Notes under the pieces: generated by a model
What the model saw: only the letters and a program-made list of their open reading frames with translations
What the model was told of the DNA's origin: nothing
The model's database searches: none
Assembly: GCA_964291475.2 (NCBI GenBank)
Contig: OZ220086.1
Location: 1 to 64,000 of the forward strand
From: DAOUKH01 sp964291475
Lineage (GTDB): Bacteria; Chloroflexota; Dehalococcoidia; SHYB01
Direction: 5' to 3'
Length of the DNA: 64,000 nucleotides
Shown: piece after piece, positions 9,051 through 17,105 of the stretch
Layout of the letters: the number at the start of each line of letters is the position of its first letter
How positions within the stretch are numbered: the first letter of the stretch is position 1
Position numbers and translations under genes: made by a program

Positions 9051-10349
9051 TGAAGGACCGGGCACATGGGTGACGGTTAGACCGGGGACATAGGTAACAC
9101 CTTGACGGGGGTCTTGGCGATGCGTTTGGTGTGGTCGTCGAGGAGGCCGATGAGGAGGGGGCCGAAGCGGACGGCCCAGCTGCGGTCGTCCTGCCGGACG
9201 AGGCCGACGGGCTCGCCTTTGAGGGTCTCGCTCACGTAGACCAGGTCCCCCTTCCACTTGATCTCGCCGTTGCCGCGTACCCGGCGTACCGTGACTTCGG
9301 CCTCGTAGTCCGGCGAGCCGACGCTGGCAGGATAGGGGCGAAACGAGGGCGTGTACAGGAAGGCCGGGGGGCGCTGTCCCAAGGCCTCGTGAGGGCGCTC
9401 GGTGTTGTAGCTGCGTCGGAAGCGGTCGAAGGCCTGCTGCTGACGGCGGCCGTTGGCCCTGGGCGGCGAGGCGGTTTCCGCCTTCAGGGTGCGGTGGAGG
9501 CGCTCGAGGCGTCCGTTCTGTTCGGGATGGCCCGGGGCGATGCGCTCGGGGAGGATGCCCAGCTTGACCCACCAGACGGCCAGGGAGGAGAGGCTGCCCA
9601 AGCTGGTGCCGGCGAAGGGCGGACCGTTGTCGGTGCGGATGACCCTGGGCAGGCCGTACTCACGGAAGGCGCGCGCTAACGCGCGCCGCGTCTCCGGGCC
9701 GGTGGGGCGCTCCAGCCCGCGGCAGGCGATCAGGTAGCGGGAGGCCGCGTCCTGGACGGTGAGGGGGTCGACGCGGGCCCCGTCGCCGGTGCGGAACCAG
9801 CCCTTGAAGTCGATGGACCAGACGTCGTTGGCGTTGATGGCGTAAGCGAAGGGCTCGCTCCAAGGGGAGGTACGGCGGCGACGCTGTCGGCGCCGTACCA
9901 GGCCGGCCCGGTCGAGGATGGCGCCGGCGGTGCTGGGGGCGGGCCAGGGCACGTCGGGCTCGGTGTCGTGGAGCCAGGCGATGAGCTTCTTGGGGCCCCA
10001 CAAGGGGTGGGCTCGCTTCGCCGCGATGATGCGCTCCTGCACCTCACGGCGTGTGGCGTTGGGATGATGGTGGGGGGCGCGGCTCCGGTCGCGCAGGCCC
10101 TCCTCGCCGTACGCCTCGTACCGGCCGATCAGCTTGGAGGCAGTCTTGCGGCTGATCCCGAACTGCCGGCACAACTCGGCGATGGGTTCCTCCCCCGCCG
10201 TCCTGCGCTCAATGAACCGCAACCGTTCCGCTTCGACACTCGTCTCTTGCCAGGGCAACACAACTCCTCCTTCATGGATCGCTTCCTGCAATCCTCCAGA
10301 GTGTTACCCATGTGCCCGGTTTATCTGTTACCTATCTTCCCGGTCTGTA
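9051..10349 (-). mobile_element. IS481-family insertion sequence, intact, 6-bp target duplication
   Basis: A 1299-bp element with one transposase gene on the minus strand. The ends are imperfect inverted repeats of about 46 bp; each contains two copies of an ACCGGG-ACAT-GGTAAC-like motif. The six bases CCCTCT occur on both sides (9045-9050 and 10350-10355); removing the element and one copy restores the hairpin repeat seen at the other sites. Boundaries are read directly from that comparison. Confidence 0.88.
9077..10291 (-). CDS. IS481-family transposase
   Basis: 404 residues. The N-terminal helix-turn-helix region includes ELCRQFGISRKTASKLIGRY. The catalytic RNase-H-like core carries the DDE residues: VWSIDFKGWF (D), IRTDNGPPFAG (D) and GHPEQNGRLERLHRTLK (E). 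NTERPHEALGQRPP is the usual rve C-terminal motif, and a beta-rich tail follows. The frame is intact and the element has both ends, so it may still be active. It is the only gene in the element. Confidence 0.93.
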   Translation of the reverse strand: MQEAIHEGGVVLPWQETSVEAERLRFIERRTAGEEPIAELCRQFGISRKTASKLIGRYEAYGEEGLRDRSRAPHHHPNATRREVQERIIAAKRAHPLWGPKKLIAWLHDTEPDVPWPAPSTAGAILDRAGLVRRRQRRRRTSPWSEPFAYAINANDVWSIDFKGWFRTGDGARVDPLTVQDAASRYLIACRGLERPTGPETRRALARAFREYGLPRVIRTDNGPPFAGTSLGSLSSLAVWWVKLGILPERIAPGHPEQNGRLERLHRTLKAETASPPRANGRRQQQAFDRFRRSYNTERPHEALGQRPPAFLYTPSFRPYPASVGSPDYEAEVTVRRVRGNGEIKWKGDLVYVSETLKGEPVGLVRQDDRSWAVRFGPLLIGLLDDHTKRIAKTPVKVLPMSPV

Positions 10350-10386
10350 CCCTCTCTCAAATCTCCCCTAGAGGGGGAGAGGGAAG
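10350..10386 (+). repeat. Three-hairpin intergenic repeat, copy C, right part
   Basis: It begins with the duplicated target CCCTCT and contains the linker CTCAAATCTCCCC plus the CTCCCC/GGGGGAG stem, completing the copy split by the IS. Confidence 0.75.
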
Positions 10387-10400
10387 ACGACGACACCGCA

Positions 10401-10429
10401 TTGACCCGTAGCGGGGCGTTCGGTAGGGT
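10401..10429 (+). promoter_or_regulatory. Promoter of the DUF1538 operon
   Basis: TTGACC (10401-10406), a 17-base spacer and TAGGGT (10424-10429), 39 bases before the first ATG of the operon. The -10 is a weak match. Confidence 0.35.
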
Positions 10430-10468
10430 CTAGCCGCGCCGCGCAGGCCCGTTGAACCCTATGCAGCC

Positions 10469-11221
10469 ATGCGCGAGGAGCATGGTTTGCCGCGTTTTGC
10501 GCTGACCATGGCGAAACAGTTGGTGGGCGCCCTTCGCGACCTGGCTCCCATCGTCGCGGTCATCGTCTTCTTCCAGATCGTCGTGGTCCGACAGCCCTTT
10601 CCCGACGTCGCAAGCGTGGCGGTCGGGTTGGTGTGCGTAGTCCTGGGACTGGCGTTGTTCATCCAAGGGCTGGAGAGCGGGCTGTTCCCGCTGGGCGAGG
10701 CGCTGGCGCAGGGGCTGGCGCGCAAGGGGAGCGCGACGGTGCTGCTGGCGCTGGCCTTCTGTCTCGGCTTCGGCACCACCGTGGCCGAGCCCGCGCTGAT
10801 CGCCGTGGCGGCCGAGGCGGCAAAAGTGGCGGCGGAGGCGGACTTCATCGGCGGCAGCCAAGCCTCCCAGGACCGGTACGCCCTCGAGCTACGCATGGTG
10901 GTTGCCGTCGCCGTCGGCCTCGCCATCGTCCTGGGGGTGCTGCGCATCTTGAAGGGGTGGCCCATTCACCGCTTCATCATCAGCGGCTACGTGCTGGTCA
11001 TGGTGATGACCCTCTTCGCGCCCGAGGAGATTGTGGGAGTGGCCTACGACTCCGGCGGGGTGACGACCAGCACGATCACGGTGCCGCTGATCACCGCCTT
11101 GGGAGTGGGCCTCGCCTCCACCATCCGGGGGCGCAACCCGATGCTCGACGGCTTCGGGCTGATCGCCTTCGCCAGCCTCACGCCCATGATCTGCGTGCTG
11201 GGCTATGGGATGGTGACGTGA
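10469..11221 (+). CDS. DUF1538 membrane protein, first subunit (UmpA-like)
   Basis: 250 residues, mostly hydrophobic, with about seven membrane segments. It shows the DUF1538 signatures GFGTTVAEPALIAVA and VAYDSGGVTTSTITVPLI, plus LDGFGLIAFASLTP near the end. A DUF1538 pair from Halomonas (UmpAB) has been described as a cation/proton antiporter, so ion transport is the best guess, but this is inference. It overlaps the next gene (TGATG) and is followed by PII-like and CBS genes, which suggests regulation by small ligands. An ATG at 10508 is an alternative start. Confidence 0.8.
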   Translation: MREEHGLPRFALTMAKQLVGALRDLAPIVAVIVFFQIVVVRQPFPDVASVAVGLVCVVLGLALFIQGLESGLFPLGEALAQGLARKGSATVLLALAFCLGFGTTVAEPALIAVAAEAAKVAAEADFIGGSQASQDRYALELRMVVAVAVGLAIVLGVLRILKGWPIHRFIISGYVLVMVMTLFAPEEIVGVAYDSGGVTTSTITVPLITALGVGLASTIRGRNPMLDGFGLIAFASLTPMICVLGYGMVT

Positions 11222-12009
11222 TGCTGGAGTGGCTGGCGCTCTTCGGCGAGACCCTGCTGTATACGCTGCGGGACGTGACGCCCATCGTCGTCATCCTCGT
11301 CGTGTTCCAGGTGGGCGTGCTGCGGCGCAGGTTGCCCAACGTCGGGGGCATCGTTACCGGGTCGGTCATGGTGCTGCTGGGGCTGGCGCTGTTCCTCATC
11401 GGGCTGGACCAGGCGCTGTTCCCCATCGGCGAGACGATGGCGCGGCAACTCACGGAGATGGCGGGGGAATCGGCGCTGGCGGGCGTGGTGCGGTGGGAGG
11501 ACTACTGGGTGGTGTACCTCTTCGCGGCCGCCATCGGTTTTGCGACGACGGCGGCCGAGCCGTCCCTCATCGCCGTCGCGATAAAGGCCCAGGAGGTCTC
11601 GGGTGGCGCGGTGAACGCCTGGGGGCTCCGCATCGCGGTGGCGGTGGGCGTGGCTGCCGGGGTATCGCTGGGGTGCTTCCGCATCGTGACGGGCTCGCCG
11701 CTCCCGTGGTACATTCTGGCCGCCTACGTCGTCGTCATCGTGCTGACGTACCTGAGCCGCCGCACCATCATCCCGCTGGCCTACGACAGCGGGGGCGTCA
11801 CCACCTCGACCGTTACGGTGCCGGTGGTGGCGGCCCTGGGGCTGGGCCTCGCCGCCAGCGTTCCGGGGCGCAGCCCACTCATCGATGGCTTCGGACTCAT
11901 CGCTTTCGCCAGTGTCTTCCCCATCATGTCGGTGCTAGGCTACGCCATCGTCGCCGAATGGGTGGAACGCCGGCGCACCCGGAAGGAACGCCAGGGGGTG
12001 GAGACATGA
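11221..12009 (+). CDS. DUF1538 membrane protein, second subunit (UmpB-like)
   Basis: 262 residues; the ATG overlaps the previous stop. It is a paralogue of the preceding gene with the same two signatures (GFATTAAEPSLIAVA and LAYDSGGVTTSTVTVPVV) and LIDGFGLIAFASVFP. The AEP and DSGGVTTST segments, repeated in both proteins, are likely part of the transport path. The C-terminus is a short basic tail (ERRRTRKERQ). The two subunits probably form a heteromer. Translation is coupled to the PII-like gene (ATGA overlap). Confidence 0.8.
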   Translation: MLEWLALFGETLLYTLRDVTPIVVILVVFQVGVLRRRLPNVGGIVTGSVMVLLGLALFLIGLDQALFPIGETMARQLTEMAGESALAGVVRWEDYWVVYLFAAAIGFATTAAEPSLIAVAIKAQEVSGGAVNAWGLRIAVAVGVAAGVSLGCFRIVTGSPLPWYILAAYVVVIVLTYLSRRTIIPLAYDSGGVTTSTVTVPVVAALGLGLAASVPGRSPLIDGFGLIAFASVFPIMSVLGYAIVAEWVERRRTRKERQGVET

Positions 12010-12356
12010 AGATGGCGCTGATCGTCGCGCTGGTGAACAAGGAGAAGACGGACCACATCGTTGATGCCGCGCGGGCGGGCGGCGCGACGGGGGACACCAT
12101 CATCAGCGGTGTGCGCGGCGAGGGGCTGGAACCGGCAAAGACCTTTCTGGGGCTGGACCTGACCGCGAGCCGGGACGTGGTGCTGTTCCTGGTGGCGGAA
12201 CCGAGGGCCCGGGATATCCTCGAACGCATCGCGGCGGCAGGCGGGATGGACCGCGAGCACGGCGCCGGCGTCGCCTTTCAAATCGCCGTTGAGGACGTCG
12301 TCGGTCTCTCAACCCAGTTGCCCACGCTAATGGAGGAGTTGGAAGGCACGCTATGA
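12006..12356 (+). CDS. PII-like signalling protein
   Basis: 116 residues. The fold pattern of PII proteins is visible: an initial strand MALIVALVNKEKTDHIVDAA, the turn GATGDTIISGVRGEG, and strand DVVLFLVAEP followed by an amphipathic helix. The T-loop segment (LEPAKTFLGLDLTAS) is short and lacks the tyrosine that is uridylylated in GlnB/GlnK. It lies between the DUF1538 pair and a CBS gene with ATGA overlaps on both sides, so it probably gates or senses that transporter rather than nitrogen status. The ligand is unknown. Confidence 0.7.
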   Translation: MKMALIVALVNKEKTDHIVDAARAGGATGDTIISGVRGEGLEPAKTFLGLDLTASRDVVLFLVAEPRARDILERIAAAGGMDREHGAGVAFQIAVEDVVGLSTQLPTLMEELEGTL

Positions 12357-12763
12357 ACGAGCAGGGCGATAACAGGTCAATACGTGTACTCGACATCTTG
12401 GGGCCGGAGGTCCACGCCATCGACGGGCTGGCGACGGTGGCCGAGGCTATGGCGACGATGAAGCGGCTGCACATCAGCTCGCTCATCGTCAACCGCCGCC
12501 ACGAGGACGATGAGCTGGGACTGATCACGGTGAGGGACTTGGCGCGGGAGGTCATCGCGCGCAACCGCGCGCCGGAGCGGGTCAATGTCTACGAGGTCAT
12601 GGCGAAGCCGGCGCTGTCGGTCCGCCCGGATATGCTGGCGCGCTACGCGGTGCGGCTGATGGTGCAATTTCGCGTCTCCCGCGCGCTGGTGGTCGATGAC
12701 ACCGGGGCCCCTCGCGGCCTGGTCACACTGCGCGACCTGGTCTTGGGTCTCACTCCGGAGTAG
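12353..12763 (+). CDS. CBS-pair domain protein
   Basis: 136 residues comprising one Bateman module. CBS motif 1 is about residues 20-65 (VAEAMATMKRLHISSLIVN, then DELGLITVRDLAREV). CBS motif 2 is about 80-135 (LARYAVRLMVQFRVSRALVV, then PRGLVTLRDLVL). Such modules bind adenosine nucleotides or related ligands and control partner proteins. It is the last gene of the DUF1538-DUF1538-PII operon (ATGA overlap), so it is likely a second regulatory input to the membrane complex. Confidence 0.85.
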   Translation: MNEQGDNRSIRVLDILGPEVHAIDGLATVAEAMATMKRLHISSLIVNRRHEDDELGLITVRDLAREVIARNRAPERVNVYEVMAKPALSVRPDMLARYAVRLMVQFRVSRALVVDDTGAPRGLVTLRDLVLGLTPE

Positions 12764-12908
12764 CCACCGCGGCCCTTTGCTCGTACCAGAGGATCGTCCC
12801 TTCTCACCGGCCCCACGCCCCGCCCGATGACGTGCGGGTGTATCCTGAAGGGTGCGCTACATTGCCAAGCCCGAACCTCCTGCTAGACCAAGGAGCCCCG
12901 TACCTCCC

Positions 12909-13309
12909 ATGCCTCGATTCCCGCGCCCTCGCCTGCTCGTCTCCATCGCTGTCCTCGCCTCCGCCCTCGTCCTCACCGCCTGCCCCGGCGAGTCGGCCAC
13001 CCCACGTCGGTCCCCGCCACCGCGACTCCCGGCGGCCCGGTCACCAAGATCCTCGTCGAGATGACCTCGTTCGACTTCATCCCCGAAGACTTCGAGTTCT
13101 CCGTCGGCGAGACCGTCCAGTTCGAGCTCTACTCCAGGGACATCGAGCACGACTTCACCGTCGAAGCCCTCGGCATCGACTGGGACGTCGACGGCGGCGA
13201 AACCGAGACGCACCGTTACACCTTCAACACCGCCGGCAAGTTCCGCCTGCTCTGCACCATCCCCGGCCACGAGGCCGGTGGCATGATCGGCGAAATCGTC
13301 GTCCGCTAA
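12909..13309 (+). CDS. Cupredoxin-domain lipoprotein (frameshifted)
   Basis: The first part encodes a lipoprotein signal (IAVLASALVLTACPGESAT). The reading frame then has to shift once near 13001-13006 to enter a cupredoxin domain. The domain begins KILVEMTSFDFIPEDFEF and ends with LLCTIPGHEAGGMIGEIVV. Copper ligands are visible as His in EHDF, Cys in LLCTI, His in PGHE and the following Met. The total length is one base short of a multiple of three; a missing C in the run ACCCCACG restores a TPTSVPATATP linker. An intact homologue is at 34031. It is probably an electron carrier outside the membrane. Confidence 0.7.
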
Positions 13310-13344
13310 CCCCTTTGGCTCTTCTCCCCCCGGAGACCTTTACG

Positions 13345-13440
13345 AAACGGGGCCGAGTAAAGACCAGCGCCCTGCGGGCGCTCGCGCGCCTGACGGCGCG
13401 CGCCCTCTCTCAAATCTCCCCCAGAGGGGGAGAGGGAAGA
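13345..13440 (+). repeat. Three-hairpin intergenic repeat, copy D
   Basis: All three palindromes and the CCCTCTCTCAAATCT linker are present and match copy A almost base for base across the core, and similar CGGAGACCTTT/GAGAGACCTTT sequence precedes both. The 13310-13767 gap otherwise contains a second palindromic element and the promoter of the next gene; no further gene is visible in it. Confidence 0.8.
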
Positions 13441-13589
13441 ACCGCCCCGCTCCGCCCGTTTCCCAACCAGCGGCGGGAGCTTGCAAGGGTCTCTGGGGGG
13501 AGAAGATTGCGATGAGGGGCCTCTCCTAACCCCCACCGGTTATCGGCGTCCGCCCTCCCTCTCCTCCGTCCCGGCGGGGCATTACCTAA

Positions 13590-13665
13590 CCTCCCCCGCA
13601 GGGGGAGCGCCTTTAGCCTCTCCCCCTCTGGGGGAGACTGAGAGAGGGCCGGGGTGGGGTCTCCC
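13590..13665 (+). repeat. G/C-run inverted repeat element
   Basis: Nested palindromes built from CTCCCCC and GGGGGAG blocks (CTCCCCCGCAGGGGGAG, then CTCCCCCTCTGGGGGAG, then GGGTCTCCCCC). Related strings (GGGAGAGACTGAGGGCGGGCCGGG) occur near 2680. It resembles a mobile-repeat end but has no gene. Confidence 0.5.
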
Positions 13666-13675
13666 CCGCCGCCGC

Positions 13676-13704
13676 TTGACAATAACGCGGGCGGTCGGCA
13701 TTAT
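13676..13704 (+). promoter_or_regulatory. Promoter of the PuuD-like membrane protein gene
   Basis: TTGACA (13676-13681), exactly 17 bases, then CATTAT (13699-13704). The ATG follows 63 bases downstream with a GGGGGGAG ribosome site. Confidence 0.6.
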
Positions 13705-13767
13705 GCGGCACACCTGAAACGGTCTTCCGTAATCGGTAGCTTCGGACAACCGGAAAGGGGGGAGCGT

Positions 13768-14271
13768 ATGGATCTCTTCTGGGAGATCTTCTTCGATCTA
13801 GACCGCGTTGGTCACATCGTCGCCGGAATCACGTGGATCGGCATTCTCTACTACCTGAACTTCGCGCAGGTGCCTTCCTTCGCGAAGATGGATGCCGCGG
13901 CTCGCACCAACGCCATACAAGTGCTGGTGCCCCAGGTGCTGTTCCTGTTCCGCTGGGCGGCCTTCTTCACCGTCCTCTTCGGGCTCGCGTACATCATCGG
14001 CAAGGGCGTGCAGGACCATAACTACTTCGAGACGACCCGCTTCTACTCCGTCGCCATCGGCGGGGTGATGGGCCTCATCATGGCCGGGAACGTCTGGTTC
14101 ATCATCTGGCCGAACCAGAAGAAGGTCATCGCGGCGGCCAACGCCGGCGAGGCCCCCGATCCGTCGTGGGCACGGAAGACGCTGCTGGCGTCCCGCACCA
14201 ACACGATGCTCTCGGTCCCCATGATCTTCTTCATGGCCGCGGCGATTCACCTGCCCGCGCTGTGGAATTAG
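13768..14271 (+). CDS. Urate-oxidase N-terminal-like (PuuD-like) membrane protein
   Basis: 167 residues with four or five membrane segments. It starts with RVGHIVAGITWIGILYYLNF, the typical first helix of the membrane domain of PuuD-type urate hydroxylases, and has WPNQKKVIAAANAG and a WARKTLLASRTNT helix further on. PuuD enzymes carry a C-terminal cytochrome c domain, absent here, so the protein is a stand-alone membrane domain and probably not a full urate oxidase. The ATG was chosen over upstream starts because of its ribosome site. It is followed 11 bases later by a small membrane protein. Confidence 0.65.
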   Translation: MDLFWEIFFDLDRVGHIVAGITWIGILYYLNFAQVPSFAKMDAAARTNAIQVLVPQVLFLFRWAAFFTVLFGLAYIIGKGVQDHNYFETTRFYSVAIGGVMGLIMAGNVWFIIWPNQKKVIAAANAGEAPDPSWARKTLLASRTNTMLSVPMIFFMAAAIHLPALWN

Positions 14272-14282
14272 GAGAGGCCACC

Positions 14283-14474
14283 ATGAACAGCATCGAAGAC
14301 TTCATCGAATCACCTATCGGCAAGCCGATCGTGTCGGTGCTCTCCTTCATCGCCGGGATCACCGTCATCAACGGTAAGACCTTCCTCGAATCGCCCCACA
14401 AGACCGTCGTCGCCGGCATCCTGCTCACGGGCGCGGCGATCATCGCGATACGGATCGCGGCCGTCGTTTCCTAG
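14283..14474 (+). CDS. Small membrane protein, hypothetical
   Basis: 63 residues with two hydrophobic segments (PIVSVLSFIAGITVI and VVAGILLTGAAIIAIRIAAV) separated by a short polar loop. It lies directly downstream of the PuuD-like gene and before a strong terminator, so the two are probably co-transcribed. I do not recognise the family. Confidence 0.55.
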   Translation: MNSIEDFIESPIGKPIVSVLSFIAGITVINGKTFLESPHKTVVAGILLTGAAIIAIRIAAVVS

Positions 14475-14511
14475 ACGCAGGGCGGCTGCGAGCCCCGACA
14501 TACGTCAGCGA

Positions 14512-14540
14512 AGAGAGGCCCCCGGCCGGGGGCCTCTCTT
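14512..14540 (+). terminator. Intrinsic terminator-like hairpin
   Basis: A 12-bp perfect stem (AAGAGAGGCCCC paired with GGGGCCTCTCTT) with a 5-base loop, 37 bases after the small membrane protein stop. There is only a short T run. Confidence 0.6.
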
Positions 14541-14576
14541 GCGTTAACCGTATCGAGCGAGGAGAGGCCGGTGCGG

Positions 14577-14605
14577 TTGCATTTCGGGGGGAGGTTCACC
14601 ATAAT
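14577..14605 (+). promoter_or_regulatory. Promoter of the rubrerythrin gene
   Basis: TTGCAT (14577-14582), a 17-base spacer and CATAAT (14600-14605), 54 bases before the rubrerythrin ATG, which has a TAGGAGG ribosome site. Confidence 0.5.
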
Positions 14606-14659
14606 TTACCCGTCCGAAATCCATCGTAGCGAGAGCCAACAGGTAGGAGGCACACCCCT

Positions 14660-15106
<447 letters not shown>

Positions 15107-15140
15107 CCGGCCTGCCGCAGCCATGCGGAGACCAACGACG

Positions 15141-15172
15141 AAACGCCCCGAGGGTCCGCCTTCGGGGCGTTT
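15141..15172 (+). terminator. Intrinsic terminator-like hairpin after rubrerythrin
   Basis: An 11-bp stem AAACGCCCCGA/TCGGGGCGTTT with a 10-base loop; the stem ends in GTTTGT. It stands 35 bases after the rubrerythrin stop and before the Fe-S protein gene. Confidence 0.65.
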
Positions 15173-15241
15173 GTCTGCCCGTAACAGCATGAACATGCTC
15201 GCGAACAAGTTGCAGGCCGCGCACTTCGGAGCTTCGTCTAC

Positions 15242-16507
15242 GTGAGCAACTTGCGCGCACAGTCCGCGGAGTTTTGGGACGAGTCGGCGCTCCTCGCCGA
15301 GCAGAAGCGCCAGTTCGACGTCTGCCACGGCTGCCGCCTCTGCTTCAACTTCTGCCCCGCCTTCCCCGCCCTCTTCGACGTCACCGACGCCGCCGAGGAC
15401 AACGACCGGCCCCTGACCCGCGAGGCGCTGCGCCCCGTCGAGGCCCAGTGCTACCAGTGCCAACTCTGTTACCTCCGCTGCCCCTACACCGAGCCCCACG
15501 ACTACAAGCTCGACGTCCCCGCCCTCTTCCTCCGCGCCAACTTCATCAACGCCCGCAAGGAAGGCGTCGGCCTCGGCGACCGCCTTCTCGCCGACACCGA
15601 CCGCCTCGGCGGTCTCGGTTCGAAGACGGCGCCCCTGGCGAATATGGCCAACCGCATCGCGCCGCTCCGCTTCGCCGCGGAAAAGACAGCCGGCGTCCAC
15701 CGCAAGGCGGCGCTCCCGCTCTTCTCGTCCCAGACCTTCGCCTCATGGTTCGGCAAGAACCGCGAACGGCTCCGCGCCAAGCTCGACAAGCCCACCCGCA
15801 AGGCGGCCCTCTTCTACACCTGCTACCTGAACTACTGGGGCGCCGACGCCGCCATCGCCTGCGCCGAGGTCTTCACCCACAACAACATCGACCTGATGGT
15901 CCCCAAGCAACAGTGCTGCGGCATGCCCTTCATGGACGCGGGACTGGAGCGGGGCGTGCAGCGGAAGATCGACGCCAACCTCCCCGAACTTCTGGCGGCC
16001 ATCGACGCGGGCTACGACATCGTTACGCCGGGCCCGTCGTGCGGCATGATGCTGCGCCGCGACTGGCCGCAGCTCCGCGAGTGCGAGGAGACCCGCCGCG
16101 TCGCCGAGCACACCTTCGATATCGCTGAGTACCTGTGGAAGCTCAGGGTGGACGGCGACCTCGACACCGGCTTCCAATCGAAGCTGGGCAAGGTCGCCTA
16201 CCACGCCCCGTGCCACCAGCGGATGCAGTTCATCGGCAACAAGGGCGCCGACCTGATGCGCCTGGTGCCGGGGACGGAGGTCGAGGTCGTCGAGCGCTGC
16301 TCACACCACGACGGGACGTGGGGGATGAAGAAGGACTCCCACGAGGTCTCCCTGCGCTACGGCAAGCGGCTCTTCGACGACATGAACGACGCCGAGGCCG
16401 ACCTCTTCGTCTCCGATTGTCCCCTGGCGGCGGAGCAGATCCAGCAAGGCGCGGGGCGGCGACCGGTGCACTCGTTGCAAGCGCTGAGGCAGGCCTACGG
16501 GATCTAG
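15242..16507 (+). CDS. Heterodisulfide reductase-/GlpC-like Fe-S oxidoreductase
   Basis: 421 residues from a GTG start. Two ferredoxin-type 4Fe-4S motifs lie near the N-terminus (CHGCRLCFNFCP and CYQCQLCYLRCP, about residues 28-75). The C-terminal half carries two CCG-domain regions: KQQCCGMPFMDAG plus SCGMMLRRDW, and a second with APCHQRMQ, ERCSHHDGTWG and VSDCPLAA, the last lacking the usual CCG doublet. Such proteins pass electrons from a membrane or soluble donor to a partner. The position after rubrerythrin and four bases before DUF3501 suggests a peroxide-reduction chain. It is related to the anaerobic glycerol-3-phosphate dehydrogenase subunit C, but no GlpA/B is present. Confidence 0.85.
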   Translation: MSNLRAQSAEFWDESALLAEQKRQFDVCHGCRLCFNFCPAFPALFDVTDAAEDNDRPLTREALRPVEAQCYQCQLCYLRCPYTEPHDYKLDVPALFLRANFINARKEGVGLGDRLLADTDRLGGLGSKTAPLANMANRIAPLRFAAEKTAGVHRKAALPLFSSQTFASWFGKNRERLRAKLDKPTRKAALFYTCYLNYWGADAAIACAEVFTHNNIDLMVPKQQCCGMPFMDAGLERGVQRKIDANLPELLAAIDAGYDIVTPGPSCGMMLRRDWPQLRECEETRRVAEHTFDIAEYLWKLRVDGDLDTGFQSKLGKVAYHAPCHQRMQFIGNKGADLMRLVPGTEVEVVERCSHHDGTWGMKKDSHEVSLRYGKRLFDDMNDAEADLFVSDCPLAAEQIQQGAGRRPVHSLQALRQAYGI

Positions 16508-16510
16508 ACG

Positions 16511-17092
16511 ATGCGCAAGATCGAACGCGCCGACGTCCGGGACATCATCGAGTACGAGAAGGCCCGCGACGGCTTCCGCCGGCGAATCATCGACCTGAAG
16601 AAGCGGCGCCGGGTCGGCGTGGGCCGCAACCTCACCTTCGTCTTCGAGAACCGCGACACGATGATCTTCCAGATACAGGAGATGATGCGCGCCGAGCGCA
16701 TCGTCCACGAGGACCGGATCGCGGACGAGATCGAGGTCTACAACACGCTGATCCCCGACGCGAACGAGCTGAGCGCCACGCTGCTCATCGAAATCACCGA
16801 TCAGCGCCGCATCAAACCCGTCCTCGACCGGCTGATGGGACTCGACGAGCCGGAGCGCGTCTGGCTCCAGTTCGGCGGGGAGCGCGTCCACGCCGCATTC
16901 GAAGAGGGCCGCAGCAACGAGGAGAAGATCAGCGCCGTCCACTTCGTGCGCTTCCCCTTCACGGAGCAACAAGCGCGGCGCTTCCGCTCCGGTGAGGACG
17001 CGGCCTATCTCTGCGTCGACCACCCCAACTACAAGCGGCGCGCCAAGATCGCTCCCGAGGTGCGCGCGAGCCTGGAAGAGGACCTCGCCTGA
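16511..17092 (+). CDS. DUF3501 family protein
   Basis: 193 residues. Recognised by its start (MRKIERADVRDIIEYEKAR), the central ENRDTMIFQIQEMMRAERI segment, and IPDANELSATLLIEI. It has no known catalytic motif and no membrane segment. The family is typically found next to rubrerythrin and GlpC-like Fe-S genes, as here (three bases after the Fe-S stop). The biochemical role is unknown; an accessory or regulatory role in peroxide detoxification is inferred from the context only. Confidence 0.85.
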   Translation: MRKIERADVRDIIEYEKARDGFRRRIIDLKKRRRVGVGRNLTFVFENRDTMIFQIQEMMRAERIVHEDRIADEIEVYNTLIPDANELSATLLIEITDQRRIKPVLDRLMGLDEPERVWLQFGGERVHAAFEEGRSNEEKISAVHFVRFPFTEQQARRFRSGEDAAYLCVDHPNYKRRAKIAPEVRASLEEDLA

Positions 17093-17105
17093 GCCGGCGT
17101 CGTCG

